A DNA stretch of 64,000 nucleotides from Actinoplanes sp. SE50/110 (lineage in GTDB: Bacteria; Actinomycetota; Actinomycetes; Mycobacteriales; Micromonosporaceae), in NCBI RefSeq assembly GCF_900119315.1, contig NZ_LT827010.1, positions 9,170,001 through 9,234,000 on the forward strand, given 5' to 3'. Below, piece after piece: positions 8,270 through 17,290 of this stretch (positions are counted from its first letter, which is position 1; every line of letters starts with the position of its first letter). The notes under the pieces were generated by a model. That model was given only the letters and a program-made list of their open reading frames with translations, ran no database searches and had not been told where the DNA came from. A program made the position numbers and the translations under genes.

Positions 8270-9703
8270 CTAGATCGCCATGTCGACGAACCGGGACAGG
8301 TGCAGCTGCGCCGCGACCGTGATCGTGTCGGTGGGACCGTTACGGTGCTTGGCGACGATGAAATCGGCCTCGCCGGCGCGCGGCGACTCCTTGTCGTAGT
8401 AGTCGTCGCGGTGCAGCAGGATCACCACGTCCGCGTCCTGCTCGATCGAGCCGGACTCACGCAGGTCGGACAGCTGCGGGCGCTTGTCGGTGCGCTGCTC
8501 GGGGCCACGGTTCAGCTGGCTGACGCCGATCACCGGGCACTCCACCTCCTTGGCCAGAAGCTTGAGGCCACGGGACAGCTCAGAGACCTCCTGCTGGCGG
8601 CTCTCCGTCTTCTTCGGCGAGGACATCAGCTGGAGATAGTCGATGACCAGCAGCTTCAGGTTGTGCCGCTGCTTGAGGCGGCGGGCCTTCGCGCGGATCT
8701 CCATGAGGTTCATGTTCGGCGTGTCGTCGACGAAGATCGGGGCCTCGCTGATCTCACCCATGCAGCGGGCCAGTTTGGTCCAGTCGTCGTCGGAGAGCTG
8801 GCCGGACCGCAGCGTGTGCAGCGGCACCCGCGCCTCCGCGGAGAGCAGCCGCATCACCATCTCGATCTTGCTCATTTCCAGCGAGAAGATGGCGCTGGCG
8901 CACCCGTGCCGGATCGCCGCATTGCGCGCGAAGTCCATGCTCGCGGTCGACTTACCGAGACCGGGACGGCCGGCCACGATGATCAGCTGGCCCGGGTGCA
9001 GACCGTTGAGCAGGCGATCCAGATCCTGGAAGCCGGTCGGGACACCCTGCATGACGCCGCCGGAGGCACCGACCGCCTCGATCTCGTCCAGAGTCGGCTG
9101 CAGCATGTCGCCGAGCGCCGCGAAATCCTCGCTGACCCGTTTCTCGGTGACGTCGTAGATCGCCTGCTGGGCGCGGTCGACGATGTCGTCGACGTCGCGG
9201 CCGCCGTTGCCGCCGGCGCCGTAGCCCAACTGGACGATCTTGGTGCCGGCCTCGACCAGGCGACGCAGGATCGCCCGGTCGGCGACGATCCGGGCGTAGT
9301 AGGAGGCGTTCGCCGCGGTCGGCACGCTCTCGATCAGGGTGTGCAGATAGGGTACGCCACCAACGCGCTGCAGGTCACCGCTGTCGGCCAGGGCGGCCGC
9401 GACGGTCAGCGCGTCGGCCGGCTCACCGCGCCCGTACAGATCGAGGATGACGTCGAAGACGGTGGCGTGGATCGGGCGGTAGAAATCGCCGGTCTTGAGG
9501 ATCTCCACGACGTCGGCGATGGCGTCCTTGGACAGCAACATGCCGCCCAGCACGCCCTGCTCGGCGGCGACGTCCTGCGGGGGCGCCTTATCGAACGAAC
9601 CGCCGGTCGGCGCGTCGGACCGGCCGGATCCGCCACTCTGGGGTCCCCCGGACGGCTGAGATGGTGGCCGCGGATCCGGTCGTGCGTCATCGGTGATCGA
9701 CAC
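8270..9703 (-). CDS. dnaB: Replicative DNA helicase DnaB
   Basis: The hexameric helicase that unwinds DNA at the replication fork. The N-terminal DnaB domain is recognised by PPQDVAAEQGVLGGMLLS. The RecA-like ATPase domain has Walker A GRPGLGKS (about residues 241-248) and Walker B LLVIDYLQLM (about 349-358), followed by SQLNRGPEQRTDKRPQLSDL and an arginine-finger region. No intein interrupts it. The frame stays open upstream to 9781, but I prefer the GTG at 9703 because a GGGGGG run precedes it at good spacing and the 477-residue product fits the family; ATG at 9736 is the alternative. A group of DnaA-box-like sites lies upstream. Confidence 0.95.
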   Translation of the reverse strand: MSITDDARPDPRPPSQPSGGPQSGGSGRSDAPTGGSFDKAPPQDVAAEQGVLGGMLLSKDAIADVVEILKTGDFYRPIHATVFDVILDLYGRGEPADALTVAAALADSGDLQRVGGVPYLHTLIESVPTAANASYYARIVADRAILRRLVEAGTKIVQLGYGAGGNGGRDVDDIVDRAQQAIYDVTEKRVSEDFAALGDMLQPTLDEIEAVGASGGVMQGVPTGFQDLDRLLNGLHPGQLIIVAGRPGLGKSTASMDFARNAAIRHGCASAIFSLEMSKIEMVMRLLSAEARVPLHTLRSGQLSDDDWTKLARCMGEISEAPIFVDDTPNMNLMEIRAKARRLKQRHNLKLLVIDYLQLMSSPKKTESRQQEVSELSRGLKLLAKEVECPVIGVSQLNRGPEQRTDKRPQLSDLRESGSIEQDADVVILLHRDDYYDKESPRAGEADFIVAKHRNGPTDTITVAAQLHLSRFVDMAI

Positions 9704-10112
9704 CGGGACATCCCCCCAAACTGACCATGCCGCCATCACGATCGGACCGCCCTCACCCGACCTTTCGGCCGGTCCCGTCACGACTTCAGCAGAAGCGGTC
9801 GATCAGCGGGCTCGCCCACTCTACGAACCTGGCCGCCACCTGCCCAACTGCCGCGGTGGACGAGTCGTGGACAAGTTGTGGACAGGGGGCCCGGAACCTG
9901 TGGGCAGGCCTGTGCACAGCATGTGGACAACTCTTGGGGAAAGAGCCTCAGCAGCACTTTTCCAGCCGCTTCCTGTGGAGGGCAGAAAAGCTGATGGATC
10001 TGCAGAAATACTTGGTCGGGTGAGCAGGCCGTCGCTGTGAGGCGTTGCGATTCCGCCTCCGGCACGTCACCCTTTTCAGGTGGACCAACGGGAGTGGGAC
10101 TACGGTGCCCGC
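9704..10112. other. Divergent promoter region between dnaB and the giant disordered protein
   Basis: No gene is seen. The region contains at least three DnaA-box-like nonamers (9866-9930) and a TACGGT -10-like hexamer at 10101-10106 just before the rightward start. Confidence 0.6.
9866..9930. promoter_or_regulatory. DnaA-box cluster upstream of dnaB
   Basis: Nonamers CGTGGACAA (9866-9874), TGTGGACAG (9877-9885) and TGTGGACAA (9922-9930) match, in reverse orientation, the actinobacterial DnaA box TTGTCCACA with one, one and zero mismatches. They lie between divergent dnaB and the giant protein gene, so DnaA may regulate one or both. Confidence 0.6.
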
Positions 10113-13100
10113 ATGTCACGCGAGAGGCGTGCTGCGGACCCTTGGCTCACCCGTGAACGGGAAGCGGAGATCGACGACGCCGAGCCGCGCTGGTCCGCCC
10201 TCACCGACACCGGCAGCATGACGCCCAGCCCGGAGGCGCTCACCTGGCAGCGCCGCGCCGACGCCTGGGCGCAGCAGAGCGAGATCGAGCCGTATTCGGG
10301 CGGTGGCGGCCAGGCCGTCGAGCCGGCCAACCGGTGGTCCGACGTGGCCGCCACCGGCCGGCCCACCTTCCCCGCCGACGGCACCGGCTGGCGCACCCAG
10401 ACCTCGGAGTGGCGGGCCACCGGGGCGCGCTGGCGGCAGACCACCGAGTGGCGCTCGTCGACCGGCTCACACGTCTGGCGCTCCACCACCGAGGCCTGGC
10501 AGCCCGGCGACGACGACGAACAGCAGCAGCCGACCATTTCCGGCACCGCCTGGCCAACCCCCGAGGACAACACCCGGGACGTGTCGTCGAGCTGGTCCGC
10601 GACCAAACCGGTCGAGCAGACCTGGAGCAGCTCCGGGACCCCGTCCTGGCAGCAGCCCGCCACCTCGTGGGACAGCGGCCGCCGCACCCCCGGGGAGAAC
10701 ACGACCGACGTCGCCGGCTGGGACCGTTCCGGCGGCTCCGGCTGGCAGAGCGGTCCGCGCGACGACGGCCGGCACTACGTCCGCGAGGACGACCGGGCGG
10801 CGTGGCGGCAGGCCGACACCGAGTGGTCCACCCGGCGCGGCCGTCGTCGCGCGCCCGAGCCCGACGAGCAGCCCTCCGGCGGCTCCGGCTGGTCCAGCGG
10901 CGACGAGACGGACAACTGGGCCGGCCACGCCGACACCGGCAACATCTCGTACGCGCCGACCTCGGCACCCTCCTTCGGCAGCCGGTCGGTGCGCCGCGGC
11001 CCGCAGCCTCCGCCGCCGGACGACGCCGCTGCTGCGCAGCGTGGGCAGACCCCCATTCAGTTCGGCGTACGACCCGGGTCACGCCGCGCCGCGCCCGACG
11101 AGGGCCCGAGCGGCCCGATCGACACCGGCGCCGCCTCCGCGGGTCAGCCCGAACGCCAGCGGGGTCAGAGCCGCCGTGGGCGCGGCCCGCAGCGGTACAA
11201 CGCCAACCCGACGAACTGGCGCGAGGACACCGCGTCCTGGGACGCCGAACCGGACACCAGCAACTGGACCCGCGACCCGGACACCGGGCAGTGGAGCCGG
11301 GCCGAGGACGATCCGCGCGTGCTGGCCTGGCGCGCCGAGGCGGCCCGCCGGGACCAGATGCGGCAGGGCGACGCCGATGAGCAGCCGGGCCGGGGCGAGC
11401 AGCCCACGCCGGACGGTGCGGTGGGCTGGGGCGGCCGGCGCGGACAGTGGGACGACGAGCCGAGCGGGCCGATCGGTGGGGTGCCCGGCGGGCCGCTGCC
11501 GAGCAGTGCCGTTCCGGACGGGCCGGGGTCGCGGCCGCGCAGCGCCATGCCGGCGCCGCGCAGCGCCATGCCGGCGCCGCGCAGCGCCATGCCGTCTCAA
11601 CGCAGTGCCATGCCCTCCCAGCGCAGCGCGATGCCGTCGCAGCGCAGCGCGACGCCGTCCAGCGGTGGCGCCGGGTGGGCGGCCGGCGGCGCCCCGTGGA
11701 ACGGCGCCGACCAGCCCGATCCCTACTCGTCCGGGCGGATCCACGCGGACCAGCCCGACGCCTACACCTCCGGGCGGATCCGGGCCGATCAGGGCCCCGG
11801 ACGCTTCGGTGCCGAGCAGTACGACAGCGGTGGCCGGCGGCGCGCCCCGGAAGCCGACAGCGGGTCCTGGGACGCCCGGCAGGGCCGCCCCACGGGTCCG
11901 GAGGACGACTACGCCGCGGATGGCCGGCGGCAGGGACCGATGCCGCCCCGCGCCCTTCCCGCCGGGCGTTCCGGCTGGCCGCAGCAGGCCGGCCCGCGTG
12001 AGCTTCCGGCCGGGCCGTCCGGCTCCACCACCCCGGAGCAGAGCTGGCCGGATCGCGGCCAGGAGCAGGCCGGCTACGGCGCCCGGCAGTACGGATACGA
12101 GACGCCGCGCCGGACCGGCGCCCCGGAGACGGACGGGACGTTCGATCTGCGTCGGGCCACCGGTGGCAACGCCGGCTGGTCCGACCCGCGGTCCGCTGAC
12201 CCGGTCGGCAACAGCTGGTCCGACCCGCGGTCCACCGGCCCCGCTGACGCCGCCTGGACCGACGCGCGCCGCGGCGACGTGCCCGGCGGCCGGCCCGACC
12301 CGCGCCGCGCCGACGGTCCGGATGCCGGCGGCTGGGGCGACGCCCGGCGCGCCGGGCAGCCGGACGCCAGCCGGGGTGACTCCGGCCGCGACGACGGCGC
12401 CTCCTGGAACGGGTTCGGGCGTGGCGACGGTGCCACCTGGGGCGACCCCGGGCGTGGCGACGGTGCCTCCTGGAGCGACCCCGGCCGCGGCGCGGGTGCC
12501 ACCGGGAACGGGTCCGGGCGTGGCGACGGTGCCTCCTGGAACGACCCCGGGCGTGCGGCTTTCGCCGGCTGGGGAGACTCCGGCCGTGGCGAGGGGCCCG
12601 GCTGGGATGGCTCGCGGCGTGCCGGCGGGCCCGACGAGGCTTCGCGGGGCCACTCACGCCGTGCCGGTGGATCGGACACCGGTGACTGGAGGGACCGTCG
12701 CCGTGCCGGTGGAGCAGACCCCGGCGACTGGAGCGACGCCCGCCGAGCCGGTGGACCCGACGACGCGGCGTGGCCCGGCTCCCGTCGCGCCGACGGCTCC
12801 GACACCGGCAGCTGGAACGATTCCCGTCGCGGCGGCGCACCGGACACCGGCAGCTGGGGCGACCCGCGCCGTGCTGATGGCCCGGACACCGGCGGCTGGC
12901 ACGACGCGGGTCGCGGCGGTGCGGATACCGGCAGCTGGGGTGGCACCCGCCGCGCGGGCCGGCCCGACGACGCGTCCGGGCGTGGCTCGCGCCGCGGTGG
13001 TGCGCCCGACGGCGACGGCTGGTCCGACACCCGCCGGGTGAGCGGGGCGCGGGCGGTGCCGGTCGAGCCGTCCTACGGCATGCGAGAGCTGCCCGCGGCC

Positions 13101-14774
13101 CCGGAGCGGCGGGACGACGACACCTCCTGGCGGTCGAACGGTTACGGCGAGCCGACCCGGGACCGGGCGCCGTCCGGCGAGCCGCGGGATCCGCGCAAAC
13201 CCGCCTACGGCGCGCAGCGCGAACTTCCCAGCGGTCCGACCCCCTGGCCCGGCACCGATGACTACCAGGACGAACCCGGACGGTACGCCGATCCGCGTCG
13301 CCGCGACGACCGTGACGACCCGCCGTACGGCGGCACCGGCGGCCGTGGCCAGAACGATCGGCGCCCGTCCGCCTGGAACGGCTCCGAACCTTCGTCCTGG
13401 GACGGATCCGGCGGCTATCGCCGGGACGTCTCCCCCGGAACCCCCGGTTACCGCACCGGCCCCGACACTGGCGGCGGGGGTTATCGCCCCGCCGGTCCGG
13501 GCGGTGACTGGCGCGCGGACCTCAACGGCGGCGCCGGCCATGATGGTGGCGCCGCCGTAACCACCGGCCCCGCAGGGGGAACCTCGCTCACCGCCGCTCC
13601 GGTCTCCGGGACGGCCGGCTACCGTGCCGCCGCAACGCCACCCGCCGCCTCCGTCCCGGGACCGGCCGGCGACTGGCGCGCCGAGCTCAACGGCGCCGCC
13701 CCCACGTCGAGTGTTCCGGGTGCCGGCTCGGCTCCGGTCGCCGACTGGCGCGCCCAGATGAACGGCTCGACGGCCGCCCCCACGTCCAGCGCCGCCGGAT
13801 ACCGGGCCTCCGCCGCGGCCGGCACCGATTGGCGCGCCGACATGGGCGCCGCTCCGACCGTGGGCGCGACCGCCCCGGTCTCCGGCGCCACCGGCTACCG
13901 CCCACCCGGCACCCCGGCTCCCGCGGCCGACGACTGGCGCCGGGAGATGGCCCGCGAGTCCGCCCCCGCCGACGGCGATCCGCAGCGTTTCAGCACCTCC
14001 GACTTCCCGCCCTTCCGGCCGAGCGGTTCCGCCGCCGTCGAGGGCGCCGCCAACCTGGCGCTGAGCGCCACCTCGGTGATCGCCGTCCCCCCGGCCAGCC
14101 CCGCGGAGGCTCCCCTCACCGCGGACACCCCGTGGCCGCCACGCCGCCAGCCCGGCACCGCGGCCGCCGAGGAAGACACTTCCTGGCCGCCGCGCCGCCA
14201 AGCCGGCACCGCGGCCGTCGAAGAGGACACCTCCTGGCCGCCACGCCGCCAGCCCGGCACCGCAGCCGTCGAAGAGGACACCTCCTGGCCGCCACGCCGC
14301 CAAGCCGGCACCGCAGCCGTCGAAGAGGACACCTCCTGGCCGCCGCGCCGCCAGGTCAGCGGTGCACTGTTCGAGAACACCGGCTCCTACGAGCGCCGTC
14401 CGGTCAGCAGCGGCGTGCTCTCCAGCCGCCAGAACGACCTGCTCAACCCGGACGACGAGGACGAGCCGGAAACCTCCAGCAGCCCGCTGGCCGCGGTCGG
14501 CTACACCGTCGTCTGGTACGGCGTCCCGGTCGTCCTGTTCATCGCCGGAATGCTCCTGCTCAACAGCGGCCAGCGTGCCCACGCCCTGCAAACCCTGGCC
14601 AACGCCGCCCCGGAATTCGGCATCTCGCTCACGTTGAGCATCATCGTGGCCTTCGGTCTCCGCTTCGCCACCAGCTCATGGAAATCCGCCAGCGTCGGCC
14701 TGGCCGCCGCGGTAGTCGGCGGCGGCCTGGCCACCGTCCTCAGCTCCGCCATCACCGGCAACAGCCTCAGCTGA
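10113..14774 (+). CDS. Giant intrinsically disordered, C-terminally membrane-anchored protein
   Basis: The product is 1,553 residues and I do not recognise a family. About 1,450 residues are low-complexity, rich in Trp, Arg, Asp, Gly and Pro. In order: a Trp-rich part (WRATGARWRQTTEWRSS); seven-residue SAMPSQR repeats (about 476-516); many WxDxRRxGGPD-type units over about residues 730-975; GDWRAELNG units; and five DTSWPPRRQ repeats. The last 100 residues form two or three membrane helices (AVGYTVVWYGVPVVLFIAGM, then ISLTLSIIVAFGL and VGLAAAVVGGGLATVL). Start choice: TACGGT lies six bases before ATG 10113, the leaderless pattern seen elsewhere here. Third-position GC and an unbroken frame over 4.6 kb support real coding. 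It is divergent from dnaB. Confidence 0.8.
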   Translation: MSRERRAADPWLTREREAEIDDAEPRWSALTDTGSMTPSPEALTWQRRADAWAQQSEIEPYSGGGGQAVEPANRWSDVAATGRPTFPADGTGWRTQTSEWRATGARWRQTTEWRSSTGSHVWRSTTEAWQPGDDDEQQQPTISGTAWPTPEDNTRDVSSSWSATKPVEQTWSSSGTPSWQQPATSWDSGRRTPGENTTDVAGWDRSGGSGWQSGPRDDGRHYVREDDRAAWRQADTEWSTRRGRRRAPEPDEQPSGGSGWSSGDETDNWAGHADTGNISYAPTSAPSFGSRSVRRGPQPPPPDDAAAAQRGQTPIQFGVRPGSRRAAPDEGPSGPIDTGAASAGQPERQRGQSRRGRGPQRYNANPTNWREDTASWDAEPDTSNWTRDPDTGQWSRAEDDPRVLAWRAEAARRDQMRQGDADEQPGRGEQPTPDGAVGWGGRRGQWDDEPSGPIGGVPGGPLPSSAVPDGPGSRPRSAMPAPRSAMPAPRSAMPSQRSAMPSQRSAMPSQRSATPSSGGAGWAAGGAPWNGADQPDPYSSGRIHADQPDAYTSGRIRADQGPGRFGAEQYDSGGRRRAPEADSGSWDARQGRPTGPEDDYAADGRRQGPMPPRALPAGRSGWPQQAGPRELPAGPSGSTTPEQSWPDRGQEQAGYGARQYGYETPRRTGAPETDGTFDLRRATGGNAGWSDPRSADPVGNSWSDPRSTGPADAAWTDARRGDVPGGRPDPRRADGPDAGGWGDARRAGQPDASRGDSGRDDGASWNGFGRGDGATWGDPGRGDGASWSDPGRGAGATGNGSGRGDGASWNDPGRAAFAGWGDSGRGEGPGWDGSRRAGGPDEASRGHSRRAGGSDTGDWRDRRRAGGADPGDWSDARRAGGPDDAAWPGSRRADGSDTGSWNDSRRGGAPDTGSWGDPRRADGPDTGGWHDAGRGGADTGSWGGTRRAGRPDDASGRGSRRGGAPDGDGWSDTRRVSGARAVPVEPSYGMRELPAAPERRDDDTSWRSNGYGEPTRDRAPSGEPRDPRKPAYGAQRELPSGPTPWPGTDDYQDEPGRYADPRRRDDRDDPPYGGTGGRGQNDRRPSAWNGSEPSSWDGSGGYRRDVSPGTPGYRTGPDTGGGGYRPAGPGGDWRADLNGGAGHDGGAAVTTGPAGGTSLTAAPVSGTAGYRAAATPPAASVPGPAGDWRAELNGAAPTSSVPGAGSAPVADWRAQMNGSTAAPTSSAAGYRASAAAGTDWRADMGAAPTVGATAPVSGATGYRPPGTPAPAADDWRREMARESAPADGDPQRFSTSDFPPFRPSGSAAVEGAANLALSATSVIAVPPASPAEAPLTADTPWPPRRQPGTAAAEEDTSWPPRRQAGTAAVEEDTSWPPRRQPGTAAVEEDTSWPPRRQAGTAAVEEDTSWPPRRQVSGALFENTGSYERRPVSSGVLSSRQNDLLNPDDEDEPETSSSPLAAVGYTVVWYGVPVVLFIAGMLLLNSGQRAHALQTLANAAPEFGISLTLSIIVAFGLRFATSSWKSASVGLAAAVVGGGLATVLSSAITGNSLS
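11538..11663. repeat. 21-base tandem repeat inside the giant protein gene
   Basis: About six units of cgcagcgccatgccg plus a six-base variable part encode SAMPAPR or SAMPSQR. Units differ at synonymous positions, so the array is not brand new. Confidence 0.85.
14124..14360. repeat. 51-base tandem repeat inside the giant protein gene
   Basis: Units start at 14124, 14175, 14226, 14277 and 14328 (partial). Each encodes DTSWPPRRQPGTAAVEE or a close variant. Adjacent units are almost identical, suggesting recent expansion or gene conversion. Confidence 0.9.
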
Positions 14775-15540
14775 CCCCACCTCACCGGCTCCGCCGCGGG
14801 CCCCACTGAGCCACCTCGGCTCACACCGCTCCGGCGCACCCAGCTCGACACAGGCCGGCTCGGCGCACCCGCCGCGGCGCAGACCGGCCCTGGTGCACCC
14901 TCTCTGGAATACACCCGCCTCAGGGGCACCGCCTCGACGCACACCTCGCCGGCGCCCGACTTTGGCGCAGACCGACTTCTCGCACCACCTCGGCGCAGAC
15001 TGGCGCGCGAGTCCGGTCGCGCTTAAGGCCAGACAGGCGCGAGGCCAGACAAGCGCGAGGCTGGGCCGGCGCGAGGCTGGGCCGGCGCGAGGCCGCGGGC
15101 CGGGCCGGCCAGCGCGGGCCGCAAGGTCAGGCAGGCGTCGGGGGCCGAGTGCCCACATGGTCGCAGGCGCAAGGCCGGGCCGGCACGAGGCCGGGCCGAC
15201 ACAAGACCAGGCCGACACAAGACCAGACCGACACGAGGCCAGACCGACACAAGACCAGACCGACACGAGGCCAGACCGACACAAGGCCAGACCGGCACGA
15301 GGCCAGACCGACACAAGACCAGACCGACACAAGGCCGCGAGCGCCGGACCGGGCGGACGCGGGGCGGGCGCCGGGGTACGGGCCGGCAGGGCAATCAGCG
15401 CGGATGGGCGCGGGTGAAGCAGGAGGCGCGGGCCGGCACCAGCGAGCGCGACGCGAGAACAAGCGGAGCGACCCCCGCAAGACCGCGGCGGCAGGGCGGA
15501 GAGGCGGAGCGTGGCGATACGAAAGGGGTGGAGAAACACG
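14775..15540. other. Gene-free, repeat-rich stretch downstream of the giant protein gene and rplI
   Basis: No gene with plausible start, codon use or homology is visible. It holds dispersed ggcgcagac blocks (about 14870-15005), gcgaggccgggccgg-type repeats (15020-15120) and a clear 18-base minisatellite (15180-15340). The neighbours converge on it, so it is a 3' region for both. Confidence 0.65.
15180..15340. repeat. 18-base minisatellite between convergent genes
   Basis: About nine units of the type gaccgacacaagaccaga / ggcacgaggccagaccga run head to tail with few changes. The 18-base unit keeps all frames open, producing spurious ORFs on both strands. Confidence 0.85.
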
Positions 15541-15571
15541 AACGGCATGCCGGGCGGGCCGGCATGCCGTT
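15541..15571. terminator. Terminator after rplI
   Basis: A perfect 13-bp stem (AACGGCATGCCGG and its complement) with a five-base loop lies 19 bases past the rplI stop. It is symmetrical, so it can also stop transcription from the opposite direction. Confidence 0.85.
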
Positions 15572-15589
15572 GTGGTGGTGCGGAAGGAC

Positions 15590-16039
15590 TTACTTGGCGG
15601 CGACCACGTTCACCGGGAACGTGGCGGTCACCTCGGGGTGCAGCTTGACCTGGACGTTGTACGAGCCCGTGGTCTTGATGTGACCCGGGAGCTCGAGACG
15701 ACGGCGGTCCAGCGACGGGCCACCGGCGGTCTTGACGGCGTCCACGATCTCGGCCGGGGTGATCGAGCCGAACAGGCGGCCGCCGTTGCCGGTCCGCGCG
15801 CTCAGCGTGACCTTGAGGCCGGCCAGCTGGCCCTTGACCTCGTTGGCCTGGCCCAGGTCACGGATCTCGCGCGCCTCGCGGGCCCGCTTGATGACCGCGA
15901 CCTGCTTCTCGGCGCCCTTGGTCCACTGGATGGCGAAGCCCTGCGGCAGCAGGTAGTTACGGCCGTAGCCGTTCTTCACCTCGACGATGTCGCCGGGGGT
16001 GCCGAGGCCCGACACCTCCTGCGTGAGGATGATCTTCAT
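15590..16039 (-). CDS. rplI: 50S ribosomal protein L9
   Basis: L9 (149 residues) binds 23S rRNA near the L1 stalk. The N-terminal signature MKIILTQEVSGLGTPGDIVEV and GYGRNYLLPQGFA are diagnostic, followed by the long connecting helix and the C-terminal domain with LFGSIT. It is the last gene of rpsF-ssb-rpsR-rplI, 14 bases after rpsR, with a ggagg-type ribosome site in the gap and a strong hairpin downstream. Confidence 0.98.
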   Translation of the reverse strand: MKIILTQEVSGLGTPGDIVEVKNGYGRNYLLPQGFAIQWTKGAEKQVAVIKRAREAREIRDLGQANEVKGQLAGLKVTLSARTGNGGRLFGSITPAEIVDAVKTAGGPSLDRRRLELPGHIKTTGSYNVQVKLHPEVTATFPVNVVAAK

Positions 16040-16053
16040 TTGGGTGATCCTCC

Positions 16054-16293
16054 TCAGCGCGCCGTCGCCGTGTACGGCAGGAGCGCCATCTCGCGGGCGT
16101 TCTTGACCGCGCGGGCGATCTGCCGCTGCTGCTGAGAGGTCACCCCGGTGACGCGGCGGGCACGGATCTTGCCGCGGTCGGAGATGAACTTGCGCAGCAG
16201 CGCGGTGTCCTTGTAGTCGATGTAGGTGATCCCGTCCTTGTCGAGCGGGTTCACCTTCTTCTTCGGCTTGCGAAGCGCAGCAGCCTTAGCCAT
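16054..16293 (-). CDS. rpsR: 30S ribosomal protein S18, cysteine-free form
   Basis: S18 (79 residues) binds S6 and 16S rRNA on the small-subunit platform. DYKDTALLRKFISDRGKIRARRVTG is the family core. The N-terminal segment reads KPKKKVNPLDKDG where zinc-binding S18 proteins carry a CxxC pair, and the later Cys is also missing (TGVTSQQQR), so this is the zinc-independent form even though it sits in the classic operon position beside ssb and rpsF. Confidence 0.97.
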   Translation of the reverse strand: MAKAAALRKPKKKVNPLDKDGITYIDYKDTALLRKFISDRGKIRARRVTGVTSQQQRQIARAVKNAREMALLPYTATAR

Positions 16294-16361
16294 TGCTCAG
16301 AACTCCTGAAGTGGTGATCCTTGCCGGCGGCGGACCGCCGGCAGTGGAAGCCTGGTGGGGC

Positions 16362-16934
16362 TTAGAAAGGAGGCTCGTCGTCGAACGAGGAGTTGCCGCC
16401 GCCGGAGCGGCCGCCGCTGGAGGCCGGTGCTGCCGTGGCCCACGGGTCGTCGTAGTCGTTGCTGTTGCCCCGACCACCGCCGCCCCCGCTGTTGTTGCCA
16501 CCGCTGAACTGCCGGTTGCCGCCGCCACCGCCGCCGGAGGCGCCGAAGCCACCCCCGCCGCCGCCGGACCTGCTCGCCTTCTGCACCTTCGCCGTGGCGT
16601 AGCGCAGGGACGGACCGATCTCGTCGACCTCGAGCTCGATGACGGTGCGCTTCTCTCCCTCTTTGGTGTCGTACGACCGCTGACGCAGCCGGCCCTGCAC
16701 GATCACCCGGGCGCCGCGCTGCAGCGACTCGGAGACGTGCTCGGCCGCGTCACGCCAGACGCTGCACGAGAGGAAGAGTGGCTCGCCGTCTTTCCAGTCG
16801 CCCGACTGCCGGTCCAAGGTCCGCGGAGTGGAGGCGATGCGGAACGAGCAGACCGCCGCCCCGGATTGGGTGAAGCGCAGCTCAGGGTCGTTGACAAGGT
16901 TGCCAACAACGGTGATTACGGTTTCTCCAGCCAT
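16362..16934 (-). CDS. ssb: Single-stranded DNA-binding protein
   Basis: SSB (190 residues) coats single-stranded DNA in replication and repair. The OB-fold occupies about residues 1-110 (ETVITVVGNLVNDPELRFTQSG, then VWRDAAEHVSESLQRGARVIVQGRL). The linker is extremely Gly-rich and the C-terminal tip DDEPPF is the conserved acidic hook for partner proteins. It lies between rpsF and rpsR in the usual four-gene operon. Confidence 0.98.
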   Translation of the reverse strand: MAGETVITVVGNLVNDPELRFTQSGAAVCSFRIASTPRTLDRQSGDWKDGEPLFLSCSVWRDAAEHVSESLQRGARVIVQGRLRQRSYDTKEGEKRTVIELEVDEIGPSLRYATAKVQKASRSGGGGGGFGASGGGGGGNRQFSGGNNSGGGGGRGNSNDYDDPWATAAPASSGGRSGGGNSSFDDEPPF

Positions 16935-16999
16935 GAAACTTCTCCTCGCCGCTCAAGTCGTTGACGCAAAGGGTCTCAGGACCCTCTGACAAAAACGCC

Positions 17000-17290
17000 T
17001 CAGCGGGTCTCGGGACGGATGACCTTGGTCCGCAGGATGGACTCGTTGAGCCGGAGCTGACGGTCCAGCTCGGCCACGGCCTCGGGCGTCGCCTGCAGGT
17101 CGACGACCGCGTAGATGCCTTCGGCCTTCTTGTTGATCTCGAACGAGAGCCGGCGACGGCCCCAGACGTCGAGCTTCTCCACCGAGCCACCCGCGGTCCT
17201 GATCACGTTCAGGTACTGGTCGAGCGACGGGGCCACGGTGCGTTCCTCGAGCGAAGGGTCGAGGATCACCATGAGTTCGTAATGACGCAA
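17000..17290 (-). CDS. rpsF: 30S ribosomal protein S6
   Basis: S6 (96 residues) pairs with S18 on the small subunit. RHYELMVILDPSLEER and the WGRRRLSFEINKKAEGIYAV segment are diagnostic. I use the TTG at 17290, not the ATG nine bases earlier: the AGGAGG ribosome site is only three bases from that ATG but eight from the TTG, and the resulting MRHYELM start matches the family. It is the first gene of rpsF-ssb-rpsR-rplI. Confidence 0.96.
   Translation of the reverse strand: MRHYELMVILDPSLEERTVAPSLDQYLNVIRTAGGSVEKLDVWGRRRLSFEINKKAEGIYAVVDLQATPEAVAELDRQLRLNESILRTKVIRPETR

Noticed and set aside
12654..14591. Minus-strand 645-residue frame inside the giant protein gene
   Set aside because: An antisense shadow of the repeats; the plus frame has an uninterrupted 4.6 kb, a start pattern and C-terminal membrane helices.
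15149..16135. Plus-strand frame across the 18-base minisatellite and rplI
   Set aside because: An 18-base repeat keeps any frame open, and the rest is antisense to rplI and rpsR.
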